DNA of 64,000 nt from Streptomyces sp. Tu 3180 (lineage in GTDB: Bacteria > Actinomycetota > Actinomycetes > Streptomycetales > Streptomycetaceae), in the NCBI RefSeq assembly GCF_009852415.1, contig NZ_WOXS01000002.1, positions 2,502,501 to 2,566,500 on the forward strand, written 5' to 3'. Of the stretch, positions 46,569-54,882 are shown one piece after another. The translations under genes were made by a program, and so were the position numbers. Within the stretch, counting starts at the first letter, position 1; the number at the start of each line of letters is the position of its first letter. The notes under the pieces were generated by a model. The model saw only the letters and a list, made by a program, of their open reading frames with translations. It searched no databases and had not been told where the DNA came from.

Positions 46569-47495
46569 ATGGGTGACACGACCGTGACAACGCTGGAAGG
46601 CCGCGAAGAGGCCGTTCCACACTCCGTCGCGGACACGGCGGACGGGACGAGGCGGGGGTACCTGCACCGTCTGCGCACCCCCGGCAGGCCCCGGCTGTGG
46701 TTCGAGATCCTGCTGATCGCGGTGAGTTACTGGACGTACTCGCTCATCCGCAACGCCGTGCCCGAGCAGAAGGCCGAGGCGCTGCGCAACGCCGACCGGA
46801 TCTGGGAGCTGGAGCGGCAACTCGGCATCGCCGTCGAGGAGTCCGTCAATCATGCCGTGAACTCGGTGACCTGGCTGATCGTCGGCATGAACTACTACTA
46901 CGCCACCCTGCACTTCGTGGTGACGCTGGGTGTCCTGGTGTGGCTCTACCGTAGTCATCCCGGCCGCTACGCGGCCACCCGGCTGGTCCTGTTCACCACC
47001 ACCGGCATCGCCCTGGTCGGCTACTACCTGTATCCGCTCGCCCCGCCGAGGCTGATGAACGGCCAGGACTTCGTCGACACCGTCATGGTCCACCAGACCT
47101 GGGGCTCGATGGCCTCCGGCGACCTGAAGAACATGTCCAACCAGTACGCCGCGATGCCGTCGATGCACATCGGCTGGTCGGTGTGGTGCGGCCTGACGAT
47201 CTTCGCGCTGGCCGCCGTCCCGTGGGTGCGCGTCCTGGGCCTGGTGTACCCGGCGGCCACCCTCGTGGTGATCGTCGCGACCGCCAACCACTTCTGGCTG
47301 GACGCGGTGGGCGGCGTGCTCTGCCTCGCCTTCGGCTACGGGGTGGCCCTGCTCTGGTACGGGAGCCGGCCCCACGCCCTGCCCCGGCAGGTGCCGGACG
47401 GCGGCGGGAGCCCGCCGGCGCCGGTCCGGCCCCGGCTGCCCCGGAGCCGGACCGAACCGGGGCGGACCGACCCGGCGGGTCGGACACCCCCGTAG
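46569..47495 (+). CDS. PAP2-family membrane phosphatase/phosphotransferase
   Basis: The 308-aa protein has a basic cytoplasmic start and about six transmembrane segments beginning near residue 45. Phosphatase motifs are in MNGQDFVDTVM, YAAMPSMHIGWSVW (the PSMH motif, near residue 200) and TANHFWLDAVGG (second His). This is the PAP2_3 group that includes inositol phosphorylceramide synthase-like enzymes of actinobacteria, active on lipid phosphates at the membrane. The Pro/Arg-rich C-terminus ends inside a short tandem repeat (47481-47562) that also contains the glnE 3' end. ATG 46569 is preferred because CAGACT lies just upstream. Confidence 0.88.
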   Translation: MGDTTVTTLEGREEAVPHSVADTADGTRRGYLHRLRTPGRPRLWFEILLIAVSYWTYSLIRNAVPEQKAEALRNADRIWELERQLGIAVEESVNHAVNSVTWLIVGMNYYYATLHFVVTLGVLVWLYRSHPGRYAATRLVLFTTTGIALVGYYLYPLAPPRLMNGQDFVDTVMVHQTWGSMASGDLKNMSNQYAAMPSMHIGWSVWCGLTIFALAAVPWVRVLGLVYPAATLVVIVATANHFWLDAVGGVLCLAFGYGVALLWYGSRPHALPRQVPDGGGSPPAPVRPRLPRSRTEPGRTDPAGRTPP

Positions 47496-47562
47496 AGCGC
47501 GGGCAGGACACCCCGTACAAGCAGGTCGGACACCCCGTACAGCGGGTCAGACACCCCCGTAG
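47481..47562. repeat. four degenerate 21-24-bp tandem repeats at convergent gene ends
   Basis: The motif GGACACCCC(C)GTA occurs at about 47481, 47504, 47527 and 47548. The first copy contains the PAP2 gene stop and the last is the glnE 3' end (FYGGV and stop on the minus strand). The array therefore looks like tandem copies of the glnE terminus. Confidence 0.75.
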
Positions 47563-50549
47563 AACAGCTCCTCCACCACGCCCCGTGCCCTGCGTGCCGT
47601 ACGCCGGTACGCGTCGAGCATGTCGCCGGCGTGGCCGGGACCGTAGCCCAGGTAGCGGCCGACGGCGGCCAGCTCGCGGGGCTGGGTGGGGAAGGTGTCG
47701 CCGGCCCTGCCCCGCACGAGCATCACCGCGTTGCGCACCCGGGTGGCCAGCACCCACGCCTCGTCGAGGATCGCGGCGTGCTCCTCGCAGACCAGCCCGG
47801 CCGCGCGGGCGGCGGCCAGGGCCTGGCGCGTGCGGGTCGTGCGCAGCCCCGGCTCCCCGGCGCCGTGCCGCAGCTGCAGCAACTGCACCGTCCACTCCAC
47901 GTCGGACAGTCCGCCCGGACCGAGCTTGGCGTGCAGCTTGGGGTCGGTGCCGCGCGGCAGCCGCTCGGACTCCATCCGGGCCTTCAGCCGCCGGATCTCC
48001 CGGACCGCGTCCTCGTCGAGCCCGTCGGCCGGGTAGCGCAGCGGGTCGATCAGCTCGGTGAAGCGGCGGCCGAGGTCCTCGTCCCCGGCGACGGGCTCGG
48101 CGCGCAGCAGCGCGTGCCGCTCCCACACCAGCGACCAGCGCCGGTAGTACGCCTCGTACGACTTCAGGGTGCGCACCAGCGGACCGGACTTGCCCTCCGG
48201 GCGCAGGCCGGCGTCGACGAGCAGGGGCGGATCGGCACTGGGGATCTGGAGCAGGCGGCGCATCTCGGCGACGACCTTGTTCGCGGCCCGGGACGCCTCC
48301 CCCTCGTCGACGCCGTCGCGCGGTTCGTGCACGAACAGGACGTCCGCGTCGGAGCCGTAGCCCAGCTCGTGCCCGCCGAAACGGCCCATGCCGATGATCG
48401 CGAACCGGGTGGGGAGCGTGTCCCCCCAGCCCTCCCGGACGACCGCGCGGAGCGTGCCCGCGAGGGTGGCGGCCGTCAGGTCGGACACCGCGCCGCCCAC
48501 CAGGTCCACCAGGGCGCCCTGGTCGGCCTCGGCGGGCTGGGACTCGGTGCCGTAGGAGCCGACGATGTCGGCGGCGGACGTGCGGAACAGCTCGCGGCGG
48601 CGCACGCCGCGGGCGGCCGTGACGCCCTGCACCGCGTTGTCGGCGCGGCGGACGGCGGCGATGATCTCCTGCTCCAGGTGGGTGCGGGAGCGGGGGGTGA
48701 GTCCCCCGCCGTCCCCGTCGCCGAGCAGCGCCACCGCCTCGGGGGCGCGCATCAGCAGGTCGGGGGCGAGCCGCCCGGCGGACAGGACGCGGGCCAGGTT
48801 CTCGGCGGCGGCGCCCTCGTCGCGCAGCAGCCGCAGGTACCAGGGGGTCTTGCCGAGCGCGTCGGAGACGTTGCGGAAGTTCAGCAGGCCCGCGTCCGGG
48901 TCGGCGGAGTCGGCGAACCAGCCCAGCAGGACGGGCAGCAGGGTGCGCTGGATCGCGGCCTTGCGGGTGACGCCGGACGCGAGCGCCTCCAGGTGGCGCA
49001 GGGCGGCGGCCGGGTCGGCGTACCCGAGGGCGACCAGCCGCTCCCGCGCCGCCTCCGCGCTGAGCCGGGTCTCCCCGGGGGCGAGCTGGGCGACGGCGTC
49101 GAGCAGCGGCCGGTAGAACAGCTTCTCGTGCAGCCGCCGCACGACCGAGGCGTGCCGCCGCCACTCGCGGTTCAGGCTCGCCACCGGGTCGGTGCGCAGG
49201 CCGAGGGAACGGCCCAGGCGGCGCAGGTCGGCCTCGTCCTCGGGGACGAGGTGGGTGCGGCGCAGCCGGTGCAGCTGGATGCGGTGCTCCATGGAGCGCA
49301 GGAAGCGGTAGGCGTCGTCGAGCTGGGCGGCGTCCGCGCGGCCGACGTAGCCGCCGGCGGCGAGGGCCTTCAGCGCGTCGAGGGTGGTGCCGCTGCGCAG
49401 GGAGGCGTCGGCGCGGCCGTGCACCAGCTGCAGCAGCTGCACGGCGAACTCGACGTCCCGCAGGCCGCCGGGGCCGAGCTTGAGCTGGCGGTCGACCTCG
49501 GCGGCGGGGATGTTCTCCACGACCCGGCGGCGCATCTTCTGCACGTCGGCGACGAAGTTCTCCCGCTCGGCGGCCTGCCACACCAGCGGCTGGAGCGCGG
49601 CGACGTACTCCTCGCCGAGCGCGAGGTCGCCGGCCACCGGGCGGGCCTTGAGCAGCGCCTGGAACTCCCAGGTCTTGGCCCAGCGCTGGTAGTAGGCGAG
49701 GTGGGAGGCGAGGGTGCGCACGAGCGGCCCGTTGCGCCCCTCCGGCCGCAGGTTGGCGTCCACGGGCCAGATGGAGCCCTCGACGGTGGTCTCGGAGCAG
49801 ATCCGCATCAGGTGCGAGGCGAGGCGGGTGGCGGCGCGCAGCGCCTTGTCCTCGTCGGCCCCGCCCACGGCCTCGCCGACGAAGATGACGTCGACGTCGG
49901 ACACGTAGTTCAGCTCGTGTCCCCCGCACTTGCCCAGCGCGACCACCGCGAGCCGGCACAGCGCGGCGTCCTCGGGCGCGGCGTCCGCGGCGAGGGCGAG
50001 GGCGGCACGCAGGGTGGCGGTGGCGAGGTCGGCGAGCTCGGCGGCGGTCTGGGCGACCTCGGTGGTGCCGCACACGTCCCGGGCGGCGATGGACAGCAGG
50101 CAGCGGCGGTAGGCGACGCGCAGCGAGACCGGGTCGGTGGCGCCCGCGAGGCCGCGCTCGAACTCCTCGACGCCCGGGTGCAGGTCGCGGGGCTCGTAGG
50201 TGACGAGGGCCTGCCAGTCGCTCGGGTGCCGGGCGAGGTGGTCGGCGAGGGCGGTGGAGGCGCCGAGCACCCCGAGGAGCCGGTCCCGCAGCGGCTTCGC
50301 GGAGATCAGCGTGTCCAGCAGCTCCCGGCGGGCGGCGGCACCGGTCTGCGCCTCCAGCAGCCGCACCAGTCCGAGCAGCGCGAGGTCGGGGTCGGCGGTG
50401 GCGCCGAGGGCGTCGAGCAGCACCGGGTCGTTGCGCACGGCCGTCAGCTCGGGTCCTTCCAGCAGCCGTTCGGCGGCGGAGGGATCGGTGAAGCCGTGCC
50501 GCAGCAGTCGGGTGAAGGTACTGCTCCTGCGCCCCGGCGCCGACGTCAT
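47547..50549 (-). CDS. glnE: glutamine synthetase adenylyltransferase / adenylyl-removing enzyme
   Basis: The 1000-aa protein has the duplicated layout of GlnE. The N-terminal nucleotidyltransferase (LGKCGGHELNYVSDVDVIFVGE, about residues 200-225) performs deadenylylation. The C-terminal one (GMGRFGGHELGYGSDADVLFVHEP, about 715-740) performs adenylylation. Each is followed by a helical GlnD-like region (LGPGGLRDVEFAVQLLQLVHG and LGPGGLSDVEWTVQLLQLRHG). Both metal-binding D-x-D pairs are intact. The target is Tyr397 of GlnA. GlnII, and most likely GlnA2, are not targets. The ATG 50549 has GAGG-like sequence upstream. The 3' end overlaps a short tandem repeat. Confidence 0.97.
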   Translation of the reverse strand: MTSAPGRRSSTFTRLLRHGFTDPSAAERLLEGPELTAVRNDPVLLDALGATADPDLALLGLVRLLEAQTGAAARRELLDTLISAKPLRDRLLGVLGASTALADHLARHPSDWQALVTYEPRDLHPGVEEFERGLAGATDPVSLRVAYRRCLLSIAARDVCGTTEVAQTAAELADLATATLRAALALAADAAPEDAALCRLAVVALGKCGGHELNYVSDVDVIFVGEAVGGADEDKALRAATRLASHLMRICSETTVEGSIWPVDANLRPEGRNGPLVRTLASHLAYYQRWAKTWEFQALLKARPVAGDLALGEEYVAALQPLVWQAAERENFVADVQKMRRRVVENIPAAEVDRQLKLGPGGLRDVEFAVQLLQLVHGRADASLRSGTTLDALKALAAGGYVGRADAAQLDDAYRFLRSMEHRIQLHRLRRTHLVPEDEADLRRLGRSLGLRTDPVASLNREWRRHASVVRRLHEKLFYRPLLDAVAQLAPGETRLSAEAARERLVALGYADPAAALRHLEALASGVTRKAAIQRTLLPVLLGWFADSADPDAGLLNFRNVSDALGKTPWYLRLLRDEGAAAENLARVLSAGRLAPDLLMRAPEAVALLGDGDGGGLTPRSRTHLEQEIIAAVRRADNAVQGVTAARGVRRRELFRTSAADIVGSYGTESQPAEADQGALVDLVGGAVSDLTAATLAGTLRAVVREGWGDTLPTRFAIIGMGRFGGHELGYGSDADVLFVHEPRDGVDEGEASRAANKVVAEMRRLLQIPSADPPLLVDAGLRPEGKSGPLVRTLKSYEAYYRRWSLVWERHALLRAEPVAGDEDLGRRFTELIDPLRYPADGLDEDAVREIRRLKARMESERLPRGTDPKLHAKLGPGGLSDVEWTVQLLQLRHGAGEPGLRTTRTRQALAAARAAGLVCEEHAAILDEAWVLATRVRNAVMLVRGRAGDTFPTQPRELAAVGRYLGYGPGHAGDMLDAYRRTARRARGVVEELFYGGV

Positions 50550-50787
50550 CCCCGGCCTCCCTCGTGCCTCGGATCAGGGTCGTACGGCCATGAGCCTAAC
50601 CGGAGCACCGGCCCGCGGCCCCGGGGCGGCCCGCGATGTCCGGAACGGGCACTTCACCACGGTCCGGGAGCACGCCGCCGTGTGCGCGGTGGCGCCGCGG
50701 ACCGTTTTCGGCTTCGGTGAGGGGGAGCCGTCCGACCGGACCCGGCGGCGGTTCGCCCGACGCGGACATCGACGGAGGAGCCGAGCC

Positions 50788-51228
50788 ATGGACATGACCC
50801 TCGAAGTGATCCCCCTCCCCGTGAGCGACGTCGACCGGGCCAGGGACTTCTACCGGGACAAGCTCGGCTTCCACGTCGACATCGACCAGGAGGTCATGCC
50901 GGGCATGCGCATCGTCCAGCTGACCCCGCCCGGCTCCGGCTGCTCGATCGCGCTGGGCGAGACCGTCTGGGACACCATGCCCGGCCCCCGCCCCGCCCCC
51001 GGTTCCTACCAGGGCCTGCAGCTGTGCGTCGCCGACATCGAGGCGGCCCACGCGGAGCTGGTCGCGCGCGGCCTGGAGGTCTCCGAGCCGGTGCGGTACA
51101 CCCCGGACGACGGCGCCACGTTCATGTACTTCAAGGACCCGGACGGCAACGGCTGGGCGGTCCAGGAGTACCGGCGCCGGGCCGCGGAACCGCTGCACCG
51201 GCTGCTGACGGAGCAGGCGGGGGCGTAG
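50788..51228 (+). CDS. glyoxalase/bleomycin-resistance-fold protein (VOC superfamily)
   Basis: The 146-aa protein has two beta-alpha-beta-beta-beta modules of the VOC fold. It starts MDMTLEVIPLPVSDVDRARDFYRDKLGFHVDID and contains YQGLQLCVADIEAAHAELVARGLEV and the late TFMYFKDPDGNGWAVQEY. The PDGN segment carries the Glu/Gln metal-ligand region. Members are dioxygenases, glyoxalases or antibiotic-binding proteins; the substrate cannot be told from sequence. ATG 50788 is preceded by GGAGGAG at 7 bases. It is divergent from glnE. Confidence 0.9.
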   Translation: MDMTLEVIPLPVSDVDRARDFYRDKLGFHVDIDQEVMPGMRIVQLTPPGSGCSIALGETVWDTMPGPRPAPGSYQGLQLCVADIEAAHAELVARGLEVSEPVRYTPDDGATFMYFKDPDGNGWAVQEYRRRAAEPLHRLLTEQAGA

Positions 51229-51596
51229 GGCCGGCCGCCACCGGCCGGAGGGCGCCGGGAGGGACGCGTGCTCCGGAACCCCGGGCGGGCGGCCGCCTCC
51301 CCGATCAGGATCAGGTCGCCGTCGCCGGCGCGGACGTCGGTGCGCTCCGGAGCCACGCCTGCCCTGGTGCGGGTCCCGTACCGGCACGGGCCGGGTGCGC
51401 ACCGGTCCCCCGGCACCCGGACCCGTCGACCGGTCGTACGACATACATGGCTCGCGAATAGTGTCAATCTCAGCCAAATGGCGACTCGGGGTGGGACGGA
51501 CGGCTACGTGTGATGCTCCGGTGCACCGCTTCGGCACGCACCGGGTCATCGGGAATACGAGCCGCACGCAGGACATCCGATGAGGAGAAGTCGCCG
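51229..51596. promoter_or_regulatory. upstream region of the membrane-protein operon
   Basis: These 368 bases carry no supported gene. The right part (about 51440-51560) is lower in GC (GCGAATAGTGTCAATCTCAGCC) and should contain the promoter of the operon starting at 51597. On the minus strand near 51250-51350 a frame reads GDGDLILIGEAAARPG, faintly similar to small DUF397-like proteins, but has no start signal. Confidence 0.45.
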
Positions 51597-52259
51597 ATGA
51601 GTGAGTCCATACGGACCGGATCCGGGAGCACCGGAGAGAAGGTCAAGGCAGAGACCTCCGCGACGGCCGGACAGGCCAAGCAGGCCGCGACCCAGGTCGC
51701 GGGAACCGCGGCGGAGCAGGCCCGGACCGTGGTGGGTGAGGCGCGGCAGCAGGCCGGCACGGTCATCGACGACCTGCGCGGCCGCGCGATGGACGAGGCG
51801 GAGGGGCAGGCCAGGCGTGCCGCCGAGACGCTGCGGCAGTGGGCGGGCGACCTCTCCGGCCTGGCCGCGCACGCCGAGAAGGATTCGCCCGCCCGCAGCC
51901 TGGCGGCCCAGGTGGGCGACAGGGGGCAGCGAGCGGCCGACTACCTGGAGCGGCAGGGGGTGGAAGGCCTCGTCGCCGACCTCCAGGGCTTCGCGCGGCG
52001 CCGTCCCGGCGCCTTCCTGGGCGGCGCGCTGCTGGCCGGACTGGCCGTCGGGCGCCTGGCGAAGGTGACGCAGGCCGCGTCCCGGGGCGACGGATCCGGC
52101 CAGGGCCAGGTCGCCGCGGCACCGGGCCAGGGCGCACTGACGCCGCCGGCGGCACCGGCCTCCCAGTCCCTGCCGGCCGCTCCCCCGCCGGGAACCGCGC
52201 CGCCGGCCCCGTCGGCACCGCCGGCCGGGACGCCGGGCCGTCCGTTCCCGGAGGTGTGA
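51597..52259 (+). CDS. helical protein with one membrane segment, first gene of holin-X/DUF3618 operon
   Basis: The 220-aa protein has a long Ala/Glu/Gln/Arg-rich amphipathic helix (about residues 10-110; repeated AEQAR and AGTxx patterns like LEA-type or apolipoprotein-like helices). A short hydrophobic stretch follows (PGAFLGGALLAGLAVGRLAK, about 140-160), then a Pro/Ala-rich tail. I do not recognise a named domain. It is the first gene of a tight three-gene operon (1-bp gap, then 25-bp overlap). GAGGAGAAG lies 7 bases before the ATG. A membrane or envelope-associated role is inferred from its partners. Confidence 0.8.
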   Translation: MSESIRTGSGSTGEKVKAETSATAGQAKQAATQVAGTAAEQARTVVGEARQQAGTVIDDLRGRAMDEAEGQARRAAETLRQWAGDLSGLAAHAEKDSPARSLAAQVGDRGQRAADYLERQGVEGLVADLQGFARRRPGAFLGGALLAGLAVGRLAKVTQAASRGDGSGQGQVAAAPGQGALTPPAAPASQSLPAAPPPGTAPPAPSAPPAGTPGRPFPEV

Positions 52260-52260
52260 G

Positions 52261-52695
52261 ATGGCCACGATGTCACCGCTGTCCCGGGCCAAGGCGGCCG
52301 AGCCGCAGGCGCAGAGGCACGACCCGTCCATGGGCGAACTGCTCTCCAGGGTGACCTCGGACCTGCAGGTCCTCTTCCGCCAGGAGGTCGAGCTGGCCAA
52401 GGCCGAGATCAAGGAGGAGGGCACCAAGGCGGGCAAGGCCGCCGGGATGTACGGCGGGGCCGGCTTCGCCGGCTACATGGTGCTGCTGTTCCTGTCGCTG
52501 GCCGCCGTGTACGGCCTGGGCAACGTGATGGACGGGGGCTGGGCCGCCCTGATCGTCGCCGTGCTGTGGGGCATCGCCGCAGCCGTGCTGTACCAGAAGG
52601 GCCGCGCACGGATGCGCACCGTCTCCCCGAAGCCCGAACGAACCGTAGAGACCCTGAAGGAGGACGCGGAATGGGCACGTCACCCGACCAAATGA
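52261..52695 (+). CDS. actinobacterial phage holin superfamily (holin-X/DUF1469-like) membrane protein
   Basis: The 144-aa protein has the family pattern MGELLSRVTSDLQVLFRQEVELAKAEIKEEGTKAGKAAGMYGGAG, then two transmembrane helices (about residues 75-95 and 100-118) and a charged tail. Despite the holin name, chromosomal members are thought to be membrane-organising proteins of unknown function and do not imply a prophage. It starts one base after the stop of the preceding gene and overlaps the DUF3618 gene by 25 bases, so the three are cotranslated. Confidence 0.88.
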   Translation: MATMSPLSRAKAAEPQAQRHDPSMGELLSRVTSDLQVLFRQEVELAKAEIKEEGTKAGKAAGMYGGAGFAGYMVLLFLSLAAVYGLGNVMDGGWAALIVAVLWGIAAAVLYQKGRARMRTVSPKPERTVETLKEDAEWARHPTK

Positions 52696-53381
52696 GGGCC
52701 GAGATAGCGGCCACCCGGAACCAGCTGACCGCGGACGTGGACCAGCTGGCCGACCGGGCCAGTCCGCGCCGCATGGTCCACCGCCGCAAGGCGAGGATGC
52801 GCCGCACGGTGTCGGGCGTCCGTGACCGCGTCATGGGCACCGCCTCGTACACCGCGCACGAGGTGGCCGACACCGCACGGTCGGCGGCCGGCTCGGTGCA
52901 GTCGGCGGCCGGCTCCGCGGCCGGCTCCGTGCAGGAGGGCACCGAGCGTGCGGCCGAGACCGCGCGCGAGGCCGCCGGTCAGGCGAGCCAGGCCGTCCAG
53001 CAGACACCCGAGATGGCCCGCCGCCAGACCCAGGGCAACCCGCTGGCCGCCGGCCTGGTGGCCTTCGGCGTCGGCCTGCTGGCCTCGTCGCTGCTGCCCG
53101 CCTCCCGGGCCGAGCAGGAGAAGGCCACCGAGCTGATGGAGCGCGGCGGTGAGGCGCTGGAGCCGGTGAAGCAGGCCGCCGTCGAGTCCGCGCAGCACCT
53201 GAAGGAGGGCGCCAAGGAGGTCACGCAGAGCGCGGCCGCGGAGGTGAAGGACACCGCGCAGCAGGCCGCCCGCACCACGCAGGAGGAGGCCCGCGGCCAG
53301 GCCGGCCAGGTCACCGACCAGGCCCGCGACTCCGGCCGCCAGCTCAAGGACGAGGCCCAGAAGCGCTCCGGCTCCTCGTGA
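52671..53381 (+). CDS. DUF3618 protein with long amphipathic C-terminus
   Basis: The 236-aa protein has the DUF3618 N-terminal domain (MGTSPDQMRAEIAATRNQLTADVDQLADRASPRRMVHRRKAR). A repetitive helical part follows (AAGSVQSAAGSAAGSVQEGTER), then a hydrophobic segment (GNPLAAGLVAFGVGLLASSLLPASRAEQEKA, about 122-145) and a long Ala/Gln/Glu/Lys-rich helix resembling LEA or coiled-coil proteins. This domain set next to holin-X is common in actinobacteria, and its function is unknown. AAGGAGG lies 7 bases before the start. A strong hairpin follows. Confidence 0.88.
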   Translation: MGTSPDQMRAEIAATRNQLTADVDQLADRASPRRMVHRRKARMRRTVSGVRDRVMGTASYTAHEVADTARSAAGSVQSAAGSAAGSVQEGTERAAETAREAAGQASQAVQQTPEMARRQTQGNPLAAGLVAFGVGLLASSLLPASRAEQEKATELMERGGEALEPVKQAAVESAQHLKEGAKEVTQSAAAEVKDTAQQAARTTQEEARGQAGQVTDQARDSGRQLKDEAQKRSGSS

Positions 53382-53410
53382 GGCCGGCTTCGGGGCTCTG
53401 ACGACGAGGA

Positions 53411-53451
53411 AGTCCTGCCCCCGGGCCGTACCCCGGCCCGGGGGCAGGACT
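53411..53451. terminator. terminator of the holin-X/DUF3618 operon
   Basis: An 18-bp perfect stem (outer AGTCCTGCCCCCGGGCCG and complement) has a 5-base loop, 30 bp after the operon. It can also act on the convergent small gene. Confidence 0.85.
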
Positions 53452-53495
53452 CCGCCGCGCCGTCGCCCCGGCGGGCGGCCGGCGCGGACCGGGGA

Positions 53496-53591
53496 TCAGC
53501 GGCCGAGGACCAGGACCAGGACGACGGTCGCCACCGCACTGATGACCAGCGAACCGAGACAGCCGGCCTTGCTGCTGAAGAAGAGGAACAT
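53496..53591 (-). CDS. 31-aa single-helix membrane peptide
   Basis: The frame encodes MFLFFSSKAGCLGSLVISAV and ends in TVVLVLVLGR. It has a short aromatic start, a Ser-Lys-Ala-Gly-Cys-Leu-Gly turn and one long hydrophobic helix. I recognise this as a class of very short membrane proteins widespread and often multicopy in Streptomyces, with the core SSKxGCLGS. The sequence before the ATG is G-rich (GGAGGGGG further upstream). Function unknown. It is too short to be found by a usual length cut-off. Confidence 0.65.
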   Translation of the reverse strand: MFLFFSSKAGCLGSLVISAVATVVLVLVLGR

Positions 53592-53748
53592 GCCCCCCGG
53601 GTACCCCCTCCCGCCGGTCGCGACCGCCGGGAAGCCGGGGCCGTGTCACCCGTCGGCGTGCCTCGGCACCCGTTTCCGTCCCCCGCTGTCACCGCCCCGT
53701 CTAGCGTCGGGCACGTCGCGACACGACGCGTACGGCGGAGGGGTGCGG

Positions 53749-54630
53749 ATGCCGGTGGACGGCGGGGCGGTGCGCCTCGGGGACGAGGTGCGGGCGGACG
53801 AACCGGGGTGGGAGGTCGACCCGGACGACGAGTGGGGTGTGGCGGTCGTCGCCACGGTGGGGCGGCAGTTGAAGCTGCGGCGGGAGGCCGTGGGGATGCG
53901 GGCCGCGGAGTTCGCGGCGGCGGTGGGGTACGGGGAGGACCTCGTCTACAAGGTCGAGGGCGGGAGGCGGATCCCCCGGCCCGAGTACCTGGAGAAGGCG
54001 GACGAGGTGCTGGGGGCGGGCGGGCTGCTCGCCGCGATGAAGGAGGACGTGGCGAAGGTCCGGTACCCGAAGAAGGTGCGGGACCTGGCGAAGCTGGAGT
54101 CCCAGGCGGTGGAGCTCCTCTCGTACGGCAGTCACAACCTGCACGGGATCCTGCAGACCGAGGAGTACGCCCGGGCGCTCCTGAGCACGCGGCGGCCGGC
54201 CCTGTCGGAGGACGAACTGGAAAGGGCGGTCGCTGCCCGGACGGCCCGCAAGGCCGTCTTCGAACGGCGTCCCGCGCCGGAGTTGAGCTTCGTGCAGGAG
54301 GAAGTGACCCTCAGGCGTCCGGTCGGGGGCACGACGGTCCTGCGCAGGCAGCTCGAACACCTGCTGGAGCTGGCGCGGTTGCGGCACGTCGAGCTTCAGG
54401 TGATGCCGACGGCCCGTGGGGACCACCCCGGAACGGGAGGGCGGATCCAGGTGCTCAAGTTCGGGGACGGCACCGCGGTGGGCCGGGCCGACGACGAGTT
54501 CGGCAGCCGCCCTGTCACCGATCCCCGCCAACTGCGGATCCTCGAGCTGCGCTATGGCATCATCCGAGCCGAGGCGCTGACCGCACGAGAGTCACTGGCC
54601 TTCATCGAACAAGCGCTGGGGGAGACATGA
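53749..54630 (+). CDS. XRE-family regulator with DUF5753
   Basis: The 293-aa protein has an N-terminal helix-turn-helix (residues about 30-95; VVATVGRQLKLRREAVGMRAAEFAAAVGYGEDLVYKVEGGRRIPRPEYL). The C-terminal DUF5753 domain contains LLSYGSHNLHGILQTEEYARALLS, then LEHLLELARLRHVELQVMP and REEL-like end helices. It is a member of the large Streptomyces group (WhiJ/AbaA-orfA like) that pairs with a DUF397 protein. The next gene is exactly that and overlaps by the ATGA quartet. Such pairs influence development and antibiotic production. GGCGGAGGGG precedes the ATG. Confidence 0.93.
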   Translation: MPVDGGAVRLGDEVRADEPGWEVDPDDEWGVAVVATVGRQLKLRREAVGMRAAEFAAAVGYGEDLVYKVEGGRRIPRPEYLEKADEVLGAGGLLAAMKEDVAKVRYPKKVRDLAKLESQAVELLSYGSHNLHGILQTEEYARALLSTRRPALSEDELERAVAARTARKAVFERRPAPELSFVQEEVTLRRPVGGTTVLRRQLEHLLELARLRHVELQVMPTARGDHPGTGGRIQVLKFGDGTAVGRADDEFGSRPVTDPRQLRILELRYGIIRAEALTARESLAFIEQALGET

Positions 54631-54845
54631 ACCGCAAGGGCTCGGGCGGAGTCGACGTCGATCCGGTCTGGTTCAGGAGCAGTTACAGCGACAGCAGCAA
54701 TCCCAACGACTGCGTCGAGGTCGCCATAGCCTCCGGCTCGGTCCACGTCCGGGACTCCAAGGCCCCCGACGGCCCCCGTCTCACCCTCACGACGGCCGCG
54801 TGGAGCCGCTTCGTCGCGCGGGCGGGCGAGACGGCCGTCCCCTGA
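54627..54845 (+). CDS. DUF397 protein, partner of the XRE regulator
   Basis: The 72-aa protein has the full DUF397 signature: WFRSSYSDSSNPNDCVEVAIASGSVHVRDSKAPDGPRLTLTTAAWSRFVA. These small proteins act together with the adjacent XRE/DUF5753 regulator, probably by direct binding, in a toxin-antitoxin-like or anti-regulator arrangement. The start codon overlaps the stop of the regulator gene (ATGA), so the two are translationally coupled, and GGGGAG lies just upstream. A hairpin at 54850-54877 ends the operon. Confidence 0.92.
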   Translation: MNRKGSGGVDVDPVWFRSSYSDSSNPNDCVEVAIASGSVHVRDSKAPDGPRLTLTTAAWSRFVARAGETAVP

Positions 54846-54849
54846 CGGT

Positions 54850-54877
54850 CGGGGGTCGCCCCGGAGGACGACCCCCG
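54850..54877. terminator. bidirectional terminator
   Basis: A 9-bp stem (CGGGGGTCG / CGACCCCCG) with a 10-base loop lies between the DUF397 gene and the convergent pectate lyase gene. Confidence 0.7.
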
Positions 54878-54882
54878 GCCGG

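Noticed and set aside
51250..51467. Minus-strand frame containing GDGDLILIGEAAARPG, slightly similar to DUF397-like small proteins.
   Set aside because: The similarity is limited to about 15 residues, there is no start with a ribosome binding site, and the rest is Arg/Pro-rich. At most a decayed remnant.
52261..52695. Possible prophage remnant because of the holin-superfamily protein.
   Set aside because: Chromosomal holin-X proteins paired with DUF3618 are usual in actinobacteria, and no other phage gene, integrase or att site is visible nearby.
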